Part shown: positions 28,701 through 37,269 of the stretch, piece by piece
How the letters are laid out: every line of letters starts with the position of its first letter
Position numbering within the stretch: the stretch's first letter is position 1
Assembly (NCBI RefSeq): GCF_954871325.1
Contig: NC_088775.1
Coordinates: 62,845,561-62,909,560, forward strand
Source of the DNA: Gordionus sp. m RMFG-2023
Lineage: Eukaryota; Nematomorpha; Gordioida; Chordodea; Parachordodidae
Direction: 5' to 3'
DNA length: 64,000 bases
Position numbers and translations under genes: made by a program
Notes under the pieces: model-generated
What the model saw: only the letters and a program-made list of their open reading frames with translations
Database searches by the model: none
Told to the model about the DNA's origin: nothing

Positions 28701-31700
28701 TTTGCTTTTTATTTAGACACCTTTTATAAATATATATATGATGTAGGCGACGGTAACGAAACGACTCTTCCGAAATATACATTTTACCAAAAATTGAAAA
28801 AAATAGATGGCACTATATGAAAATATGGAACTACGGATTATAGTTGGAAAAATATTATTCTTAAGGTAAATGAAAATATTGATAAGTTTATAAGATGTGA
28901 TATGTACCAGTTCTATTCCCCCCCCCCGCCATCCATAAAAAGTTTTGCATTTTTTTAGATCTCTACTTATTATCTCAATAAAATTGTATAACTGCTGCAT
29001 AAGAATATTTTATTATGCATATTATTTTACAAAATAAACAGTTCGAATCGTGCGATCTCTCCATGCATTATATTTTTTAACATGCCCGTTCAGATTAATT
29101 TAAAATAATTCAACCCGTCTGCAAGCTTATTATTTTAACTCGTCTGTCTACCAATAACGAGATTTGGAGAGTTGAAAAAATTTATTATAGGTGCAGATCA
29201 ATTAAAATTTTATTCTATATCACAGATTGAAAATTGTTAAAAGAAATAATATCTGATACTCACATTCATAATAAAATTGCCGTTCATTTATTCCAAAATT
29301 ATTTAGTCAGCTACTTAACTGAAATTTCTATGCCAACCAAAAAATTCTTCTAATTTTCAGATGGAGCAGCATCTCAATATAAGAATTGCAAAAATTTAAT
29401 CAATCTTTGCCATCATGAAGCTGAGTGGCATCTCTGAGCCACATTTCATGGCAAATCGGCTTGTGTTGAGGTCGGAAGTAGTCAAACGTTTAGTGGCCTG
29501 GTCTAATTTACAAAGACCTGTTTCTATAACTTGTCCTAAGGTTTTGCCTATTCTAAGGAAAATATTAAAGGTATAAGATTTCTAATTTAATATACATCAT
29601 ATATTTTTTTTATTAGGGAAAAGATTTCTCTTAAGGCGAATATGAGAAAGAGCAAATAATTTTAAAAGAGAGATTCAGTAAAACGATTCAATAAAGCATG
29701 TACAATACTGGGACGTTAAATTTCATACTTTTCATCCAATTTCTCTGGTAAAATTGAAGCCAAATTTTATTCAAACTCAACAGAATCGCAAATATTAAAT
29801 ATAACATTTTACTCGAATATTAAATGAACAAAAATGGATATAACATGTATCTATGACAATCAATAATGGATGGTCTATGTTTTACAAAAAAAAGAGGTGT
29901 TAGTTCATTTTTTGCATTCTCAATCAAATTCTTTTACATATCCCTCCTTGAATGACAAATTGTGGATACATAAATCACAAATTTTAGATGTGTTCAGTGC
30001 TTCAACTGTTACCAGACAATCATTTACTTTACATAAGGATGAGACAATTAAAACTATTCATCTTTTTAATTTATTAGCTTAAAATATATAATTGTTTATC
30101 TAAATTTTGTTTCAAATATATTTTAAATTATTGAATGAATTTGAGTATCTATCTATAATTATTAATAAAAATGAATAATAAAAAAATTATAGGATATTTA
30201 TTATTGGAAATTTGATTTATTATTAAGTGTCTAAGGATTATTTGCCCCCACTGCCCCTCAGTTTAATTGGTATATTTTATAAAAATTCTAAATATTTGAG
30301 TATAAAATGTTAAAATATCTTGTCATTGGTAAATAAGAAACAAAATTTTACCCATAATCTGTAGTTTTATAAAGCGCCATCTATATTCCTTCAATTTTTA
30401 ATAAAAATATAAACAAACTCCCTTTATTGCTTAAAAACACGGGGAAGCAATGTAGTTAAATGGCAAGTTAAGGATTTAAATTATTGCCAATTTTTTTTTT
30501 GATAGACCTTTAAAGATTTTTTACCTAAAATATGATATATTATATTATATTACTATAAATAGTTTTTGAAATATAAGCATTTTAAAAATTTTAGAGATTC
30601 CAAGGTGGCTCTTTTATGCACCTATGAGCCCCTATATCTTGAGAAAGCATGATAGAGAGCCAAACTAAATTGCTTTCTTATTTTTATTATTTATCTAAAT
30701 AATTCCAGAAATTTTTACAATTTTAAAAGGAGTCAGCCAAATCATGATCAATCTGACATGAAATGGCTCACAGATTTTCATGTGAGGATCTTAAAATATC
30801 CCCTAATACATCACCAACTAAATGCAAATTATGGTATAAAAGGTTAAATATATTTGAAAATGTTCAAAAAAATGTTATAGATACTTAGCATAATTCATAT
30901 TTGTTTTATGAATACTTTGTATGTTTATATACATGCAATAATTCTTAAGAATTTTTTGTGCATTAATTTATTTTCCAACATTTAATTTTTTTTAAATATA
31001 TATTAAATTTTATAAACTTAAATATTTATTTTTTTATAAAGTTCTTTGAGACATTTATTTTATTGTCACTAATGTTTGTTCTAATAAACTTCTCAAACTC
31101 AAGATATTCTTGAATAACATTTAAAAAATTATAATTAATCCCCCCAACTCCCAATAGCAAATTCATGCCTATACCTTTTAATAGTTAAATATTTTTATAA
31201 TATTATAAATGATAGAAACTAATTTAGAAATAAAAAAAATTTAACTATTGAAAAATATATATAGAAGGCATCAAAATTTTATTTTTATAGAAAATAATAA
31301 CTTATCTTTAGTCTCTTCTGGAATATTGAATTTAAGAAGAATCAGGCTATGAACAATCCAGTAAATAAGCCATGTTTGACTTGCATCCAGACACTATATA
31401 CAGTGTTTAGATATTAATAAATTATCAACTTCTTTAATATAAAGAAAATTTAATAATATAATTATATATAATATTTTTTTAGTTATATCAATAATGAAAT
31501 ACTTCATAAGAATCACTTAAAACATGTAATCCTTTCCTTAAAAATGATACATGGGAATCAATTAACAATTCCGGCTCACTAAAATAAGTATTAAATTGGA
31601 TAACTATATATATTTACAAAATTTCATCATGGTTTAATAACTCAAAATGTTTAAATATTTTAAGAATGTTATTTTCAATTTTTTCCTGAATTTAAAAATG

Positions 31701-31917
31701 GATTTGGAAAAAATATTAAAATCACTTGTTCTTTACGAGTTAAAGTGTCATCTTCCTTAAATTTTAAATCATATTGATCAATATTTTTCAAAACTCGCTG
31801 GTGGTGATTGTCCATATGACTATCAGCTGTTATATTTGAATATACTGCCCAAAAATGAGATGACTGGCATCTGTCTAAAGCCAGGTGATCGTTATATCTG
31901 ACACCGTGGCCGATCAT
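4699..31917 (-). CDS. FNTB: Protein farnesyltransferase beta subunit, ten exons, 3' end outside window
   Basis: Catalytic beta subunit of the cytosolic farnesyltransferase, which with the alpha subunit attaches farnesyl to CaaX cysteines of Ras-like proteins and lamins. Spliced exons: 31726-31917, 31618-31685, 31503-31578, 31302-31393, 21270-21319, 9318-9414, 7105-7275, 6582-6711, 6177-6333, 4699-4768. They give 367 codons in one frame with GT..AG at every junction. Residues known from rat FNTB are all found at a constant +18 offset: W120/W124 (W102/W106), R220 (R202), H266 in EAHGGYTFC (H248), R309 and K312 (R291, K294), zinc ligands D315 and C317 (D297, C299). The third zinc ligand (rat H362) should be in the next exon, not seen. 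The start ATG at 31917 follows an in-frame stop at 31965; a later ATG near 31807 is an alternative. No lesion is visible, so it looks like a functional host gene. Introns range from 39 bases to 11.9 kb. Confidence 0.96.
5660..6054. mobile_element. hAT-type MITE, GATCTGCA / CGGGCC family
   Basis: Inverted ends AGAGATCTGCA and (reverse complement) ATGATCTGCA, flanked by the 8-base duplication TTTATAAT (5652-5659, 6055-6062). The interior repeats GGCCGGGC-like motifs. It lies in FNTB intron 9. Relatives are at 10445-10530, 20491-21203 and 24905-25115. Confidence 0.7.
6177..6333 (-). CDS. FNTB: FNTB exon 9, zinc-site exon
   Basis: Encodes [20 protein letters not shown] then [16 protein letters not shown]. 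It holds zinc ligands D315 and C317 and the diphosphate-binding R309, K312 and Y318. Donor TCCG|GTTCAT leaves phase 1. The following intron (4769-6176) contains a hAT MITE. Confidence 0.95.
6582..6711 (-). CDS. FNTB: FNTB exon 8
   Basis: Encodes [20 protein letters not shown] then [23 protein letters not shown]. The [10 protein letters not shown] block is nearly invariant in protein prenyltransferase beta subunits; H266 corresponds to the diphosphate-binding H248 of rat. Phase 0 end, 248-base intron after it. Confidence 0.96.
7105..7275 (-). CDS. FNTB: FNTB exon 7
   Basis: Encodes [20 protein letters not shown], then [11 protein letters not shown] and [12 protein letters not shown]. The arginine of DIRGTYC is R220, equivalent to rat R202 that contacts the CaaX terminus through water. 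Acceptor AAAAAG, donor TTAG|GTATTA; the next intron is 393 bases. Confidence 0.96.
8029..8846. mobile_element. hAT-type MITE with GGGTGTCGAACC ends
   Basis: Ends AAGGGTGTCGAACC and (reverse complement) TAGGGTATCGAACC, with an exact 8-base duplication ATTAAAAT (8021-8028, 8847-8854). The interior holds two copies of a roughly 170-base T-rich segment (about 8262-8435 and 8436-8600). No transposase. In FNTB intron 6. Confidence 0.85.
9318..9414 (-). CDS. FNTB: FNTB exon 6
   Basis: Encodes [19 protein letters not shown] then [12 protein letters not shown], matching GPGQYPHLAPTYAAVNALCIIGTEEAYDIIN. Donor GATCG|GTAAATG, acceptor CTTAAG. The next intron (7276-9317) contains the hAT MITE at 8029-8846. 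Confidence 0.96.
10445..10530. mobile_element. Fragment of the CGGGCC MITE family
   Basis: GCCGGCCCGGGCC and GGACCGGCTTATT flank a short AT core, as in the elements at 5660 and 20491. No ends or target duplication can be fixed. Confidence 0.45.
10617..12541. mobile_element. Palindromic hAT remnant, two C-terminal halves head to head
   Basis: Outer ends CAGAGTTGTTAACACTCC and its inverse at 12524-12541. Each half encodes the same hAT dimerization-domain remnant: minus strand 10808-10996 ([14 protein letters not shown], then [14 protein letters not shown]) and plus strand 12166-12369 ([14 protein letters not shown], then [14 protein letters not shown]). The ER of this motif is the usual site of the third catalytic acid. 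Near 11540-11605 lie subterminal-like GAGCGG/CTCCACTCC sequences, so the centre holds internalised ends. No 8-base target duplication matches. In FNTB intron 5. Confidence 0.75.
12880..13060 (+). mobile_element. Retroelement gag-like fragment with a CCHC zinc knuckle (fossil)
   Basis: A GC-richer island whose plus frame reads [13 protein letters not shown], a zinc-knuckle motif with one residue fewer than the canonical CX2CX4HX4C, preceded by Arg/Asp-rich sequence. This suggests a nucleocapsid or LINE ORF1 fragment. It is a broken remnant; the rest of the element is not adjacent. Confidence 0.5.
13100..15280. other. AT-rich stretch of FNTB intron 5 without recognised features
   Basis: Long A/T runs and short dinucleotide tracts such as (TA)n near 13339 and 14980. 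No exon, transposase motif or RNA gene recognised on either strand. Confidence 0.5.
15655..16250 (+). mobile_element. LINE-like reverse transcriptase fragment, N-terminal palm and fingers
   Basis: Frames in succession read [19 protein letters not shown], then LRRLVAKI-like, then [19 protein letters not shown], the last being the reverse transcriptase A-motif (VDFKNAF), and further on a degraded QGD-like motif. Several frameshifts and stops separate these. It belongs to the same family as the C-terminal fragment at 25520-26756. A short hairpin, GCCCGTCAAGAATGACGGG, lies upstream near 15293. Confidence 0.65.
16394..16465 (-). repeat. tRNA-like sequence, degenerate or SINE head
   Basis: On the minus strand it has an A-box-like TGGCTTAATCGG and a B-box-like GGGTTCTAATCCC at tRNA spacing, but the acceptor and anticodon stems do not pair. 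It is therefore a tRNA pseudogene or the tRNA-derived head of a SINE rather than a working tRNA. Confidence 0.55.
17484..20306 (+). mobile_element. Ty3/gypsy-like LTR retrotransposon fossil
   Basis: Two LTRs (17484-17905 and 19850-20306) begin TGATAAATATCGAT and end TATAACA. The 5-base duplication GGGAA flanks both ends (17479-17483, 20307-20311), and a purine tract abuts the 3' LTR. Between them, about 18.3-19.83 kb carries pol remnants: reverse transcriptase/RNase H ([15 protein letters not shown]) and integrase with its HHCC region (CHQCELC) and INFAGPFK. The element is broken, with several breaks and most of gag and pol missing. LTRs differ visibly, so it is not recent. It lies in FNTB intron 5. 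Confidence 0.85.
20491..21203. mobile_element. MITE of the CGGGCC family
   Basis: Ends AAGAAATCTACAAAGCCTGG and inverse AGGCTTTACAGATCTCTG, with repeated CCTGGCCCG-like motifs near both ends. Target duplication not clear. It stops 67 bases short of FNTB exon 5. Confidence 0.6.
21270..21319 (-). CDS. FNTB: FNTB exon 5, 50-base microexon
   Basis: Acceptor CTGCAG, donor GGAG|GTATCC. Encodes [17 protein letters not shown], matching QFLELCQSPEGGFGGG. The entering phase (one base completes the AA of exon 4) and leaving phase (one G, completed by GT of exon 6) both fit. It lies about 10 kb from exon 4 and 12 kb from exon 6. Confidence 0.94.
21783..21975. repeat. Short inverted repeat with 45-base arms
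   Basis: TGTGATGATTTAATGAAACA and following bases at 21783-21830 recur inverted at 21930-21975, around an AT-rich loop. A single copy of the arm motif recurs near 52306-52333. Confidence 0.8.
22190..22965 (-). mobile_element. hAT transposase remnant
   Basis: Near 22200-22320 the minus strand reads [20 protein letters not shown], the hAT dimerization motif SAPxERxFS..G.....KR with the catalytic glutamate position intact but R changed. Near 22860-22960 another minus frame reads [20 protein letters not shown], shared with a second remnant at 32735-32860. Much is missing between. GATACAAGTATC-rich sequences around 21640-21730 and 23490-23780 may be its ends. Confidence 0.6.
23226..24050. repeat. 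825-base palindrome
   Basis: The left arm from 23226 (AAATGCTATAGACTAAAATT) to about 23520 recurs inverted between about 23751 and 24050 with few mismatches. The centre is the MITE at 23521-23750. Fold-back of this length suggests an inverted duplication event or two element ends meeting. Confidence 0.85.
23521..23750. mobile_element. Tc1/mariner-type MITE flanked by TA
   Basis: Inverted ends CTCGGTGTTCCCATTCTAAA (plus about 15 more bases) at 23521 and 23750, flanked by TA on both sides (23519-23520, 23751-23752). 230 bases, no coding capacity. Confidence 0.8.
24608..27088. mobile_element. hAT-like element with GTAACTAGTTAC arrays at both ends
   Basis: The outer bases TAAGTTGTTAAAAGTTAC and inverse GTAACTAACTTTAACAACAC resemble hAT ends. 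Subterminal arrays of GTAACTAGTTAC units occupy 24622-24740 and 26955-27075. Inside are a CGGGCC MITE fragment (24905-25115) and a LINE-like fragment (25520-26756). The candidate 8-base target duplications match at only 5 positions, so the ends are approximate. In FNTB intron 4. Confidence 0.6.
25520..26756 (+). mobile_element. LINE-like reverse transcriptase fragment, C-terminal part
   Basis: Plus-strand frames: [20 protein letters not shown] (25520-25810), then [13 protein letters not shown] (25897-26181), a stretch reading [13 protein letters not shown] near 26210, a stretch with [14 protein letters not shown] and LAWDYTC near 26420-26500, and [34 protein letters not shown] (26481-26756). 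This order matches the region after the reverse transcriptase palm in a LINE-like family common in invertebrates. Family naming is from memory of such proteins. Several frameshifts and stops break it. Confidence 0.65.
27790..27980. mobile_element. hAT MITE (TGTTGTTAAACGGCTC family), right end missing
   Basis: The left end TAATGTTGTTAAACGGCTC matches the complete relative at 60755-60977, but the right copy stops at AATCGGCTCA, about 23 bases short. Yet CTTTTTAA flanks it exactly on both sides (27782-27789, 27981-27988). Confidence 0.7.
28318..30770. mobile_element. DNA transposon with about 370-base inverted ends, unclassified
   Basis: Left end GGGCCATTCCATAAGTCAAA (28318 to about 28690) recurs inverted and diverged at about 30400-30770 (GAGCCATTTCATGTCAG in reverse). 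Between them the plus strand carries a broken protein remnant. The superfamily is not certain. In FNTB intron 4. Confidence 0.7.
29349..30082 (+). pseudogene. Transposase-like remnant, SDGxxxQYKN family
   Basis: From 29349 the frame reads [20 protein letters not shown] and then HEAEWHL, and a shifted frame continues with a [16 protein letters not shown] stretch; 29870-30082 ends with [20 protein letters not shown]. This pattern (SDG...QYKN...EWH..AT.HGK...KRL..R..LQRP) is known from uncharacterised transposon-borne proteins in many invertebrates. Frameshifts and stops break it at several points. The catalytic chemistry is not known to me. Confidence 0.55.
31302..31393 (-). CDS. FNTB: FNTB exon 4
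   Basis: Encodes [17 protein letters not shown] and then [13 protein letters not shown], the signature farnesyl-pocket segment CLDASRPWLCYWILHSLELL. Both pocket tryptophans are present (W120, W124). It ends in phase 2 at GATAA|GTTATT, before a 10-kb transposon-filled intron (21320-31301). Confidence 0.96.
31503..31578 (-). CDS. FNTB: FNTB exon 3
   Basis: Encodes [20 protein letters not shown] followed by SDSYE, matching the LKRGLRQLTDAYE helix of the family. Phase 0 at its end. The following intron (31394-31502) is 109 bases. Confidence 0.95.
31618..31685 (-). CDS. FNTB: FNTB exon 2
   Basis: Encodes [22 protein letters not shown], matching EEKIQEVFSSYKFNHL of mammalian FNTB. It ends in phase 2 before a 39-base intron (31579-31617, GTAAAT...TTTTAG), among the shortest introns an animal spliceosome uses. 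Confidence 0.93.
31726..31917 (-). CDS. FNTB: FNTB exon 1
   Basis: Codons 1-64, beginning [10 protein letters not shown] and ending TLTRKEQ, the poorly conserved N-terminal part of the family. It ends in phase 0 before a 40-base intron (31686-31725, GTGATT...TTCAG). The stretch DDTLTRKEQ aligns with the DDSVETVTSIEQ region of mammalian FNTB. The exact start is the least certain part of the gene. Confidence 0.85.
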
Positions 31918-32416
31918 GTGTTTATTAATGTCAGCTTTATAAATTTTTTGAATTATTTTTTTTTAGAAAACTTACCTTTTTTTTCGTGGTATAAAAAAAA
32001 ATTAGGAGGACTTTTCAAATTTTAAAGGAGGCTCTATCCCCTGCGCCCCCGTGCCCCCAAGTGACTCTATTTGCAATAGTATAAAGTGCTGGCGCACCTG
32101 ATGTGTCTTAGTAATTTTTGCTTATTTCATCTAAAGATAAACAATGAAAATTTCGGTACTTCAATTGATTTTATTAAATTCTAAAAGGTCAATCTTCAAA
32201 ATCATTATCAATATCATTTAATTTTACACCATATTTAGTAAATGATTGACAAAATTGGAGTGAGTATCCTAACAGTAGCAATTAGTTTATCAGAAATCCC
32301 ATACTCAAAGATTTCTTCCAACTCTGCAATTTTATCAATGTTCATCTATATACCAAGGTTCTTGATTGTCTTTCAAGGTCTTCTCGATCTATGTATAAAT
32401 TATATTACTTTCTATC

Positions 32417-33090
32417 AGTAGCGCAAATAGGGGGAGGGGTCTCAAGCCCCTTGAAAAATTTGAAAAGCCCCTCAAAGTTTTGAATTTTTTTATACCTCTA
32501 AAAAAGGTTAGTTAGCTAAAAAAAAAATTAGGTTAACTAAAATTGTGCAATTATTGTTTTTATTTTATTATAGCATTAAATAAAGCTGATATTGGTTCAA
32601 TCATTTTTTTATGGTGGTGGAGTTTATTGGTTTTCTTCTTTGCTATTTTATATATAATTTATATAGATTATAAAAGCCTAAATATCATCTCTAATTATGT
32701 TTTATAAAATTATAGAGGAGTTTGTTGTACCCTTTATCATTTTATTTCCATCAAAAATTTTAAGATTGAAATTAGATTCAAGGGAACTTATATCCATAAT
32801 TTCACTTTTACTACCTTCTTCTTCACCATCATAAATGTTAATCTTCCTACAAATTAAAAAAATATTATATAAAATTGTTAATGATATTTTATCAAGTTAT
32901 ATTTATATATAAAATATATTATTTACTTATTTCGTTTTGGTGTTATTTTTATCTATTTTAACGTGATTTGTAAATTTCCCAGCTGATTTTGGTTGTTATT
33001 ATATTTAAAATATGGCAGAAATCAATACAATCAGCGTGTACATGACAAAATTTTCACTGGATAAAAACCCCCTTCAAAAACCTATGCTAC
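32417..33090 (-). mobile_element. hAT-like remnant upstream of FNTB
   Basis: Outer sequences CAGTAGCGCAAATAGGGGGA and inverse CCTATGCTACCC resemble hAT ends. At 32735-32860 the minus strand reads EIMDISSLESNFNLKILDG, homologous to the remnant at 22860-22960. It is too short to act. Confidence 0.5.
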
Positions 33091-33099
33091 CCTCCTAAA

Positions 33100-34928
33100 A
33101 AAAATTTGTCACTATTAATTACATTTTTAATTAGTGGTACTCTCCTTTCATAAATTTTAAAAAGAATAACTTAAATTATTTTAGCTCTAATACCAACTAT
33201 AAAAATATTGTTAATATAAAAGAGTTATCTTTTATATCTTGAATTCAATTAAAAACTACCTCATTTATAGTGAATGCATTATTATTGCATATTGTTTGGC
33301 ATGAATATGAGTTTGCTGAGAATATCTGACCCTTTTAAATATCATTTAAAAGGATAGCAAAAGTTTTATTTAGAAAATAATGTCTATGATTGTTTACAAT
33401 ATATGGATTTGGTCGATGATCAGCATTATCATTGTATTATAATAGGTCTAATGAAAGTATTAATTTTTATAGCCATATATTTTGTCATAATTTATCTAAA
33501 AATTAACAGATAAGGCACCTACTTCCTTCAATAAAAATTAGATGCATACTGTTCCTACCCCCCCCCCCCCCCCATTTTCGTTAATGTAGACGCTGAATAC
33601 AAATACAATATTCCATAAATATGTGAAATGTAAATTTTTCAAACATTAATATTCTTTTGTCAAGAAACAAGTATCTTATTATAAATGTCTAGAAGATACT
33701 GAATATAAAGTATTTTAATACATATAGGTATTCGCGGTACTGCACAATCTGCAATTGTCACATCCACCAGTGCACATTTTGTTCTTAAAACTTTTATTTT
33801 TTGAAAAACTTTGGCCTATAAATCCCAAATCTACACATTGGATGTCAAAGATTTTTTCTTAATACAGAAAATACATATAAATTTTTTCTTTAAATGCAAT
33901 ATGATATTTTTTTAAATACAATATGATAATTGTTTCAAAATCATGTCCATCTTCAGCCGTCAAATAATCTCTTTACGATTTTCATTTCATGATGTAATAT
34001 TTCAAAATTAAGGTTTAATAAGGACGCATTGGAGTTATTTTACTAGTAATAAGATAATCTGGGTCAAGAGGGGTTGGGGTGTATTAAAATAAGATTTATT
34101 GTATAATCATCGTCAGCAAATCTTAAAAAACGTTCAATAAAATACTCCATATTTTAATAATAATTTCCTTTTAAAGAACTCCAATTACATTTTCTTTTCT
34201 TTTCACATTCAATTTTAATTTGATATCAATAAAAAATCATGACGATTTTTAAGCATTTTACGAACACTTGAGGATTTTGTCGCGGGTCAAATATATAAGA
34301 TTTTTAACCTTATTTTTATCAAGTCGAATGAATTTTCACCTCTTTATTTTTTAATATATTAATTGTGGAGTCAACACAATTTTATTACTATATTCGTATC
34401 TATTGATTAAAATGCTTATTTAATGGATCGATTGTTGTCATGTTTCATAAATCACAACGGTCATTTATATGTGCACTGGGAAAAAGACAAGGGGTTTGGA
34501 CTGAATAATGATTGGAAAGTTCCGAGTTAAGAGTCGTATTAGAAAAGTATAATAACACTTCACTAATAGCCTCAAAATTTTGATAAATCATATGAGATGT
34601 TGACAAATGACCAGTCCTTATCTAAAAATCTCTTAATAGTAGGGTCTGTATATTTTTAGGATACCATAAAACGCCTAAAGTAATTGTACAATTTGTTTGC
34701 TAAATTTAAAATATTAAAATTACAGAAATATTGTTATATCATTTATTAGCAACAAGATACAACTTGTGATTGAAACAATATATATAAGTCACCTTTTTAT
34801 TATTTTTTTTGGAGAAATGTTTACTCTTCTATTTTGACCGGACAACATGTGCACTATAATATCCCTGGTTTATATTTGATTAATTAATCTATAAATCATT
34901 AAGTTGTTTTAAAATGCAATTCATAATG
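33100..34928. other. AT-rich interval without recognised features
   Basis: Lies between the FNTB 5' side and the large hAT element. Contains a run of 16 C at 33558-33573. No exon or transposase motif seen on either strand. Confidence 0.5.
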
Positions 34929-34959
34929 CTTTCAACCAGAGTTGTACAAAAGATATTCT

Positions 34960-35190
34960 TTGAAGATTTTTGAGCGAGATCTCGCTCAAAAATTTGAGCA
35001 AGATCTTTGAAGATCGTAAAATTTGAAGATCTTTTACTTTTAAAAAATTTTGAGCAACGATCTTCCGAGATCTTTTGAAGATCTTTTATTTTAAAAAATT
35101 TTTGAGCAGCGATCTTCAAAGATCTAGATCTTTGAAGATCTATTATTTAAAAATATTTTAGATCAAACGATCTTCAAAGATCTTCATATT
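34960..35190. repeat. Subterminal AGATCTTTGAAGATC clusters, left
   Basis: A dozen GATCTTTGAAGATC/GATCTTCAAAGATC palindromic units in about 230 bases, mirrored at 44448-44655. In hAT elements subterminal short motifs bind the transposase, so these are likely binding sites. The 76-residue minus reading frame over this stretch is repeat translation. Confidence 0.75.
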
Positions 35191-35219
35191 TTATAATGTT
35201 TTATTTTTTTGATATTATT

Positions 35220-37265
35220 TTTTGAACTGCATGTTAAATTAAAATAAAAATTTAATAAAGATGTACCGACAATTTTCATAATCGTTATTTTTTAACTTTT
35301 TTCGACATATATGGGTAAAAAAAAATTTATATAAAAAAAAATTTATATTATAATTTCAATGAAGATGTAATGTATTAAAAAGTGGAAATTGTAATAATCG
35401 TTATTTTTAACTTATTTGATTTATTATATCCTAAATTAAATAGGTTATAATTATTAATATTAAGATGTAAAAATAAAATTTGAATGAAGATGTACCATAG
35501 AAAAGTGACAATTGTTATAATCGTTATTTTTGAAATTTTTTTTAAAGCATAGCATAAATATTATATTGTTAACATGTTAAATTAAAATTTCTGTGAAGAT
35601 GAACCACAGGAAAGTGACAATTATCATAATCGTTATTATTGAACTTTTTTAAATTTTTTTAAAGCAAATGGGTAAAAATAGATATTGTTAATATGTTTTA
35701 AATTAAAATTTCAGTGAAGATGTACTACAGGAAAGTGACAATTGTCATAATCGTTATTTTTGAACTTTTTTGAAATTTTTTAAAGCAAATAGGTAAAAAT
35801 AGATATTGTTAACATGTTAAATTAAAATTTCAGTGAAGATGTACTACAGGAAAGTGACAATTGTCATAATCGTTATTTTTGAACTTTTTTGAATTTTTTT
35901 AAAGCATTTGGATAAAAATAGATATTGTTAACATGTTAAATTAAAATTTCAGTGAAGATATACTACAGGGAAGTGACAATTGTCATAATCGTTATTTTTG
36001 AACTTTTTTGAATTTTTTTAAAGCAAATGGATAAAAGAAGATATTGTTAACATGTTAAATTAAAATTTCAGTGAAGATGTACTACAGGAAAGTGACAATT
36101 GTCATAATCGTTATTTTTGAACTTTTTTAAATTTTTTTAAAGCAAATAGGTAAAAATAGATATTGTTAACATGTTAAATTAAAATTTCAGTGAAGATGTA
36201 CTACAGGAAAGTGACAATTGTCATAATCGTTATTTTTGAACCTTTTTAAATTTTTTTAAAGCAAATGGGTAAATGAAGATATTGTTAACATGTTAAATTA
36301 AAATTTCAGTGAAGATGTACTACAGGAAAGTGACAATTATCATAATCGTTATTATTGAAATTTTTTTAAAGCAAATGAGTAAAAATAGATATTATTAATA
36401 TGTTAAATTAAAATTTCAGTGAAGATGAACCACAGGAAAGTGACAATTATCATAATCGTTATTATTGAACTTTTTTAAATTTTTTTAAAGCAAATGGGTA
36501 AAAATAGATATTGTTAATATGTTTTAAATTAAAATTTCAGTGAAGATGTACTACAGGAAAGTGACAATTGTCATAATCGTTATTTTTGAACTTTTTTGAA
36601 ATTTTTTAAAGCAAATAGGTAAAAATAGATATTGTTAACATGTTAAATTAAAATTTCAGTGAAGATGTACTACAGGAAAGTGACAATTGTCATAATCGTT
36701 ATTTTTGAACTTTTTTGAATTTTTTTAAAGCATTTGGATAAAAATAGATATTGTTAACAAGTTAAATTAAAATTTCAGTGAAGATATACTACAGGGAAGT
36801 GACAATTGTCATAATCGTTATTTTTGAACTTTTTTGAATTTTTTTAAAGCAAATGGATAAAAGAAGATATTGTTAACATGTTAAATTAAAATTTCAGTGA
36901 AGATGTACTACAGGAAAGTGACAATTGTCATAATCCTTATTTTTGAACTTTTTTAATTTTTTTTAAAGCAAATGGGTAAAATAGATATTGTTAACATGTT
37001 AAATTAAAATTTCAGTGAAGATGTACTACAGGAAAGTGACAATTGTCATAATCGTTATTTTTGAACTTTTTTGAATTTTTTTAAAGCAAATGGGTAAAAA
37101 TAGATATTGTTAACATGTTAAATTAAAATTTCAGTGAAGATGTACTACAGGAAAGTGACAATTATCATAATCGTTATTATTGAAATTTTTTAAATTTTTT
37201 TAAAGCAAATGAGTAAAAATAGATATTATTAATATGTTAAATTAAAATTTCAGTGAAGATATACC
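35220..37265 (+). repeat. 119-base satellite array, left arm, about 17 units
   Basis: GAAGATGTACTACAGGAAAG recurs at 35716, 35835, 36073, 36192, 36311, 36542, 36661, 36899, 37018 and 37136, with variant units between, before and after; spacing is 119 bases with a few of 110-121. Each unit carries the palindrome GACAATTGTC and TGTTAACATGTTAA. The block 35595-36311 is repeated as 36421-37136, a higher-order unit of about 826 bases. Confidence 0.95.
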
Positions 37266-37269
37266 ATAA

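Noticed and set aside
31021-31160. Minus-strand frame with [13 protein letters not shown] as a further FNTB exon
   Set aside because: No similarity to the expected segment, and exon 5 at 21270-21319 supplies it with correct phases.
4699-31917. FNTB as a processed or decayed pseudogene
   Set aside because: It has introns, all phases fit, no stop or frameshift was seen in ten exons, and active-site residues are conserved.
34889-35119. 76-residue minus ORF with repeated KSS/FFKSKRSS segments
   Set aside because: It translates the palindromic AGATCTTTGAAGATC cluster at the hAT end.
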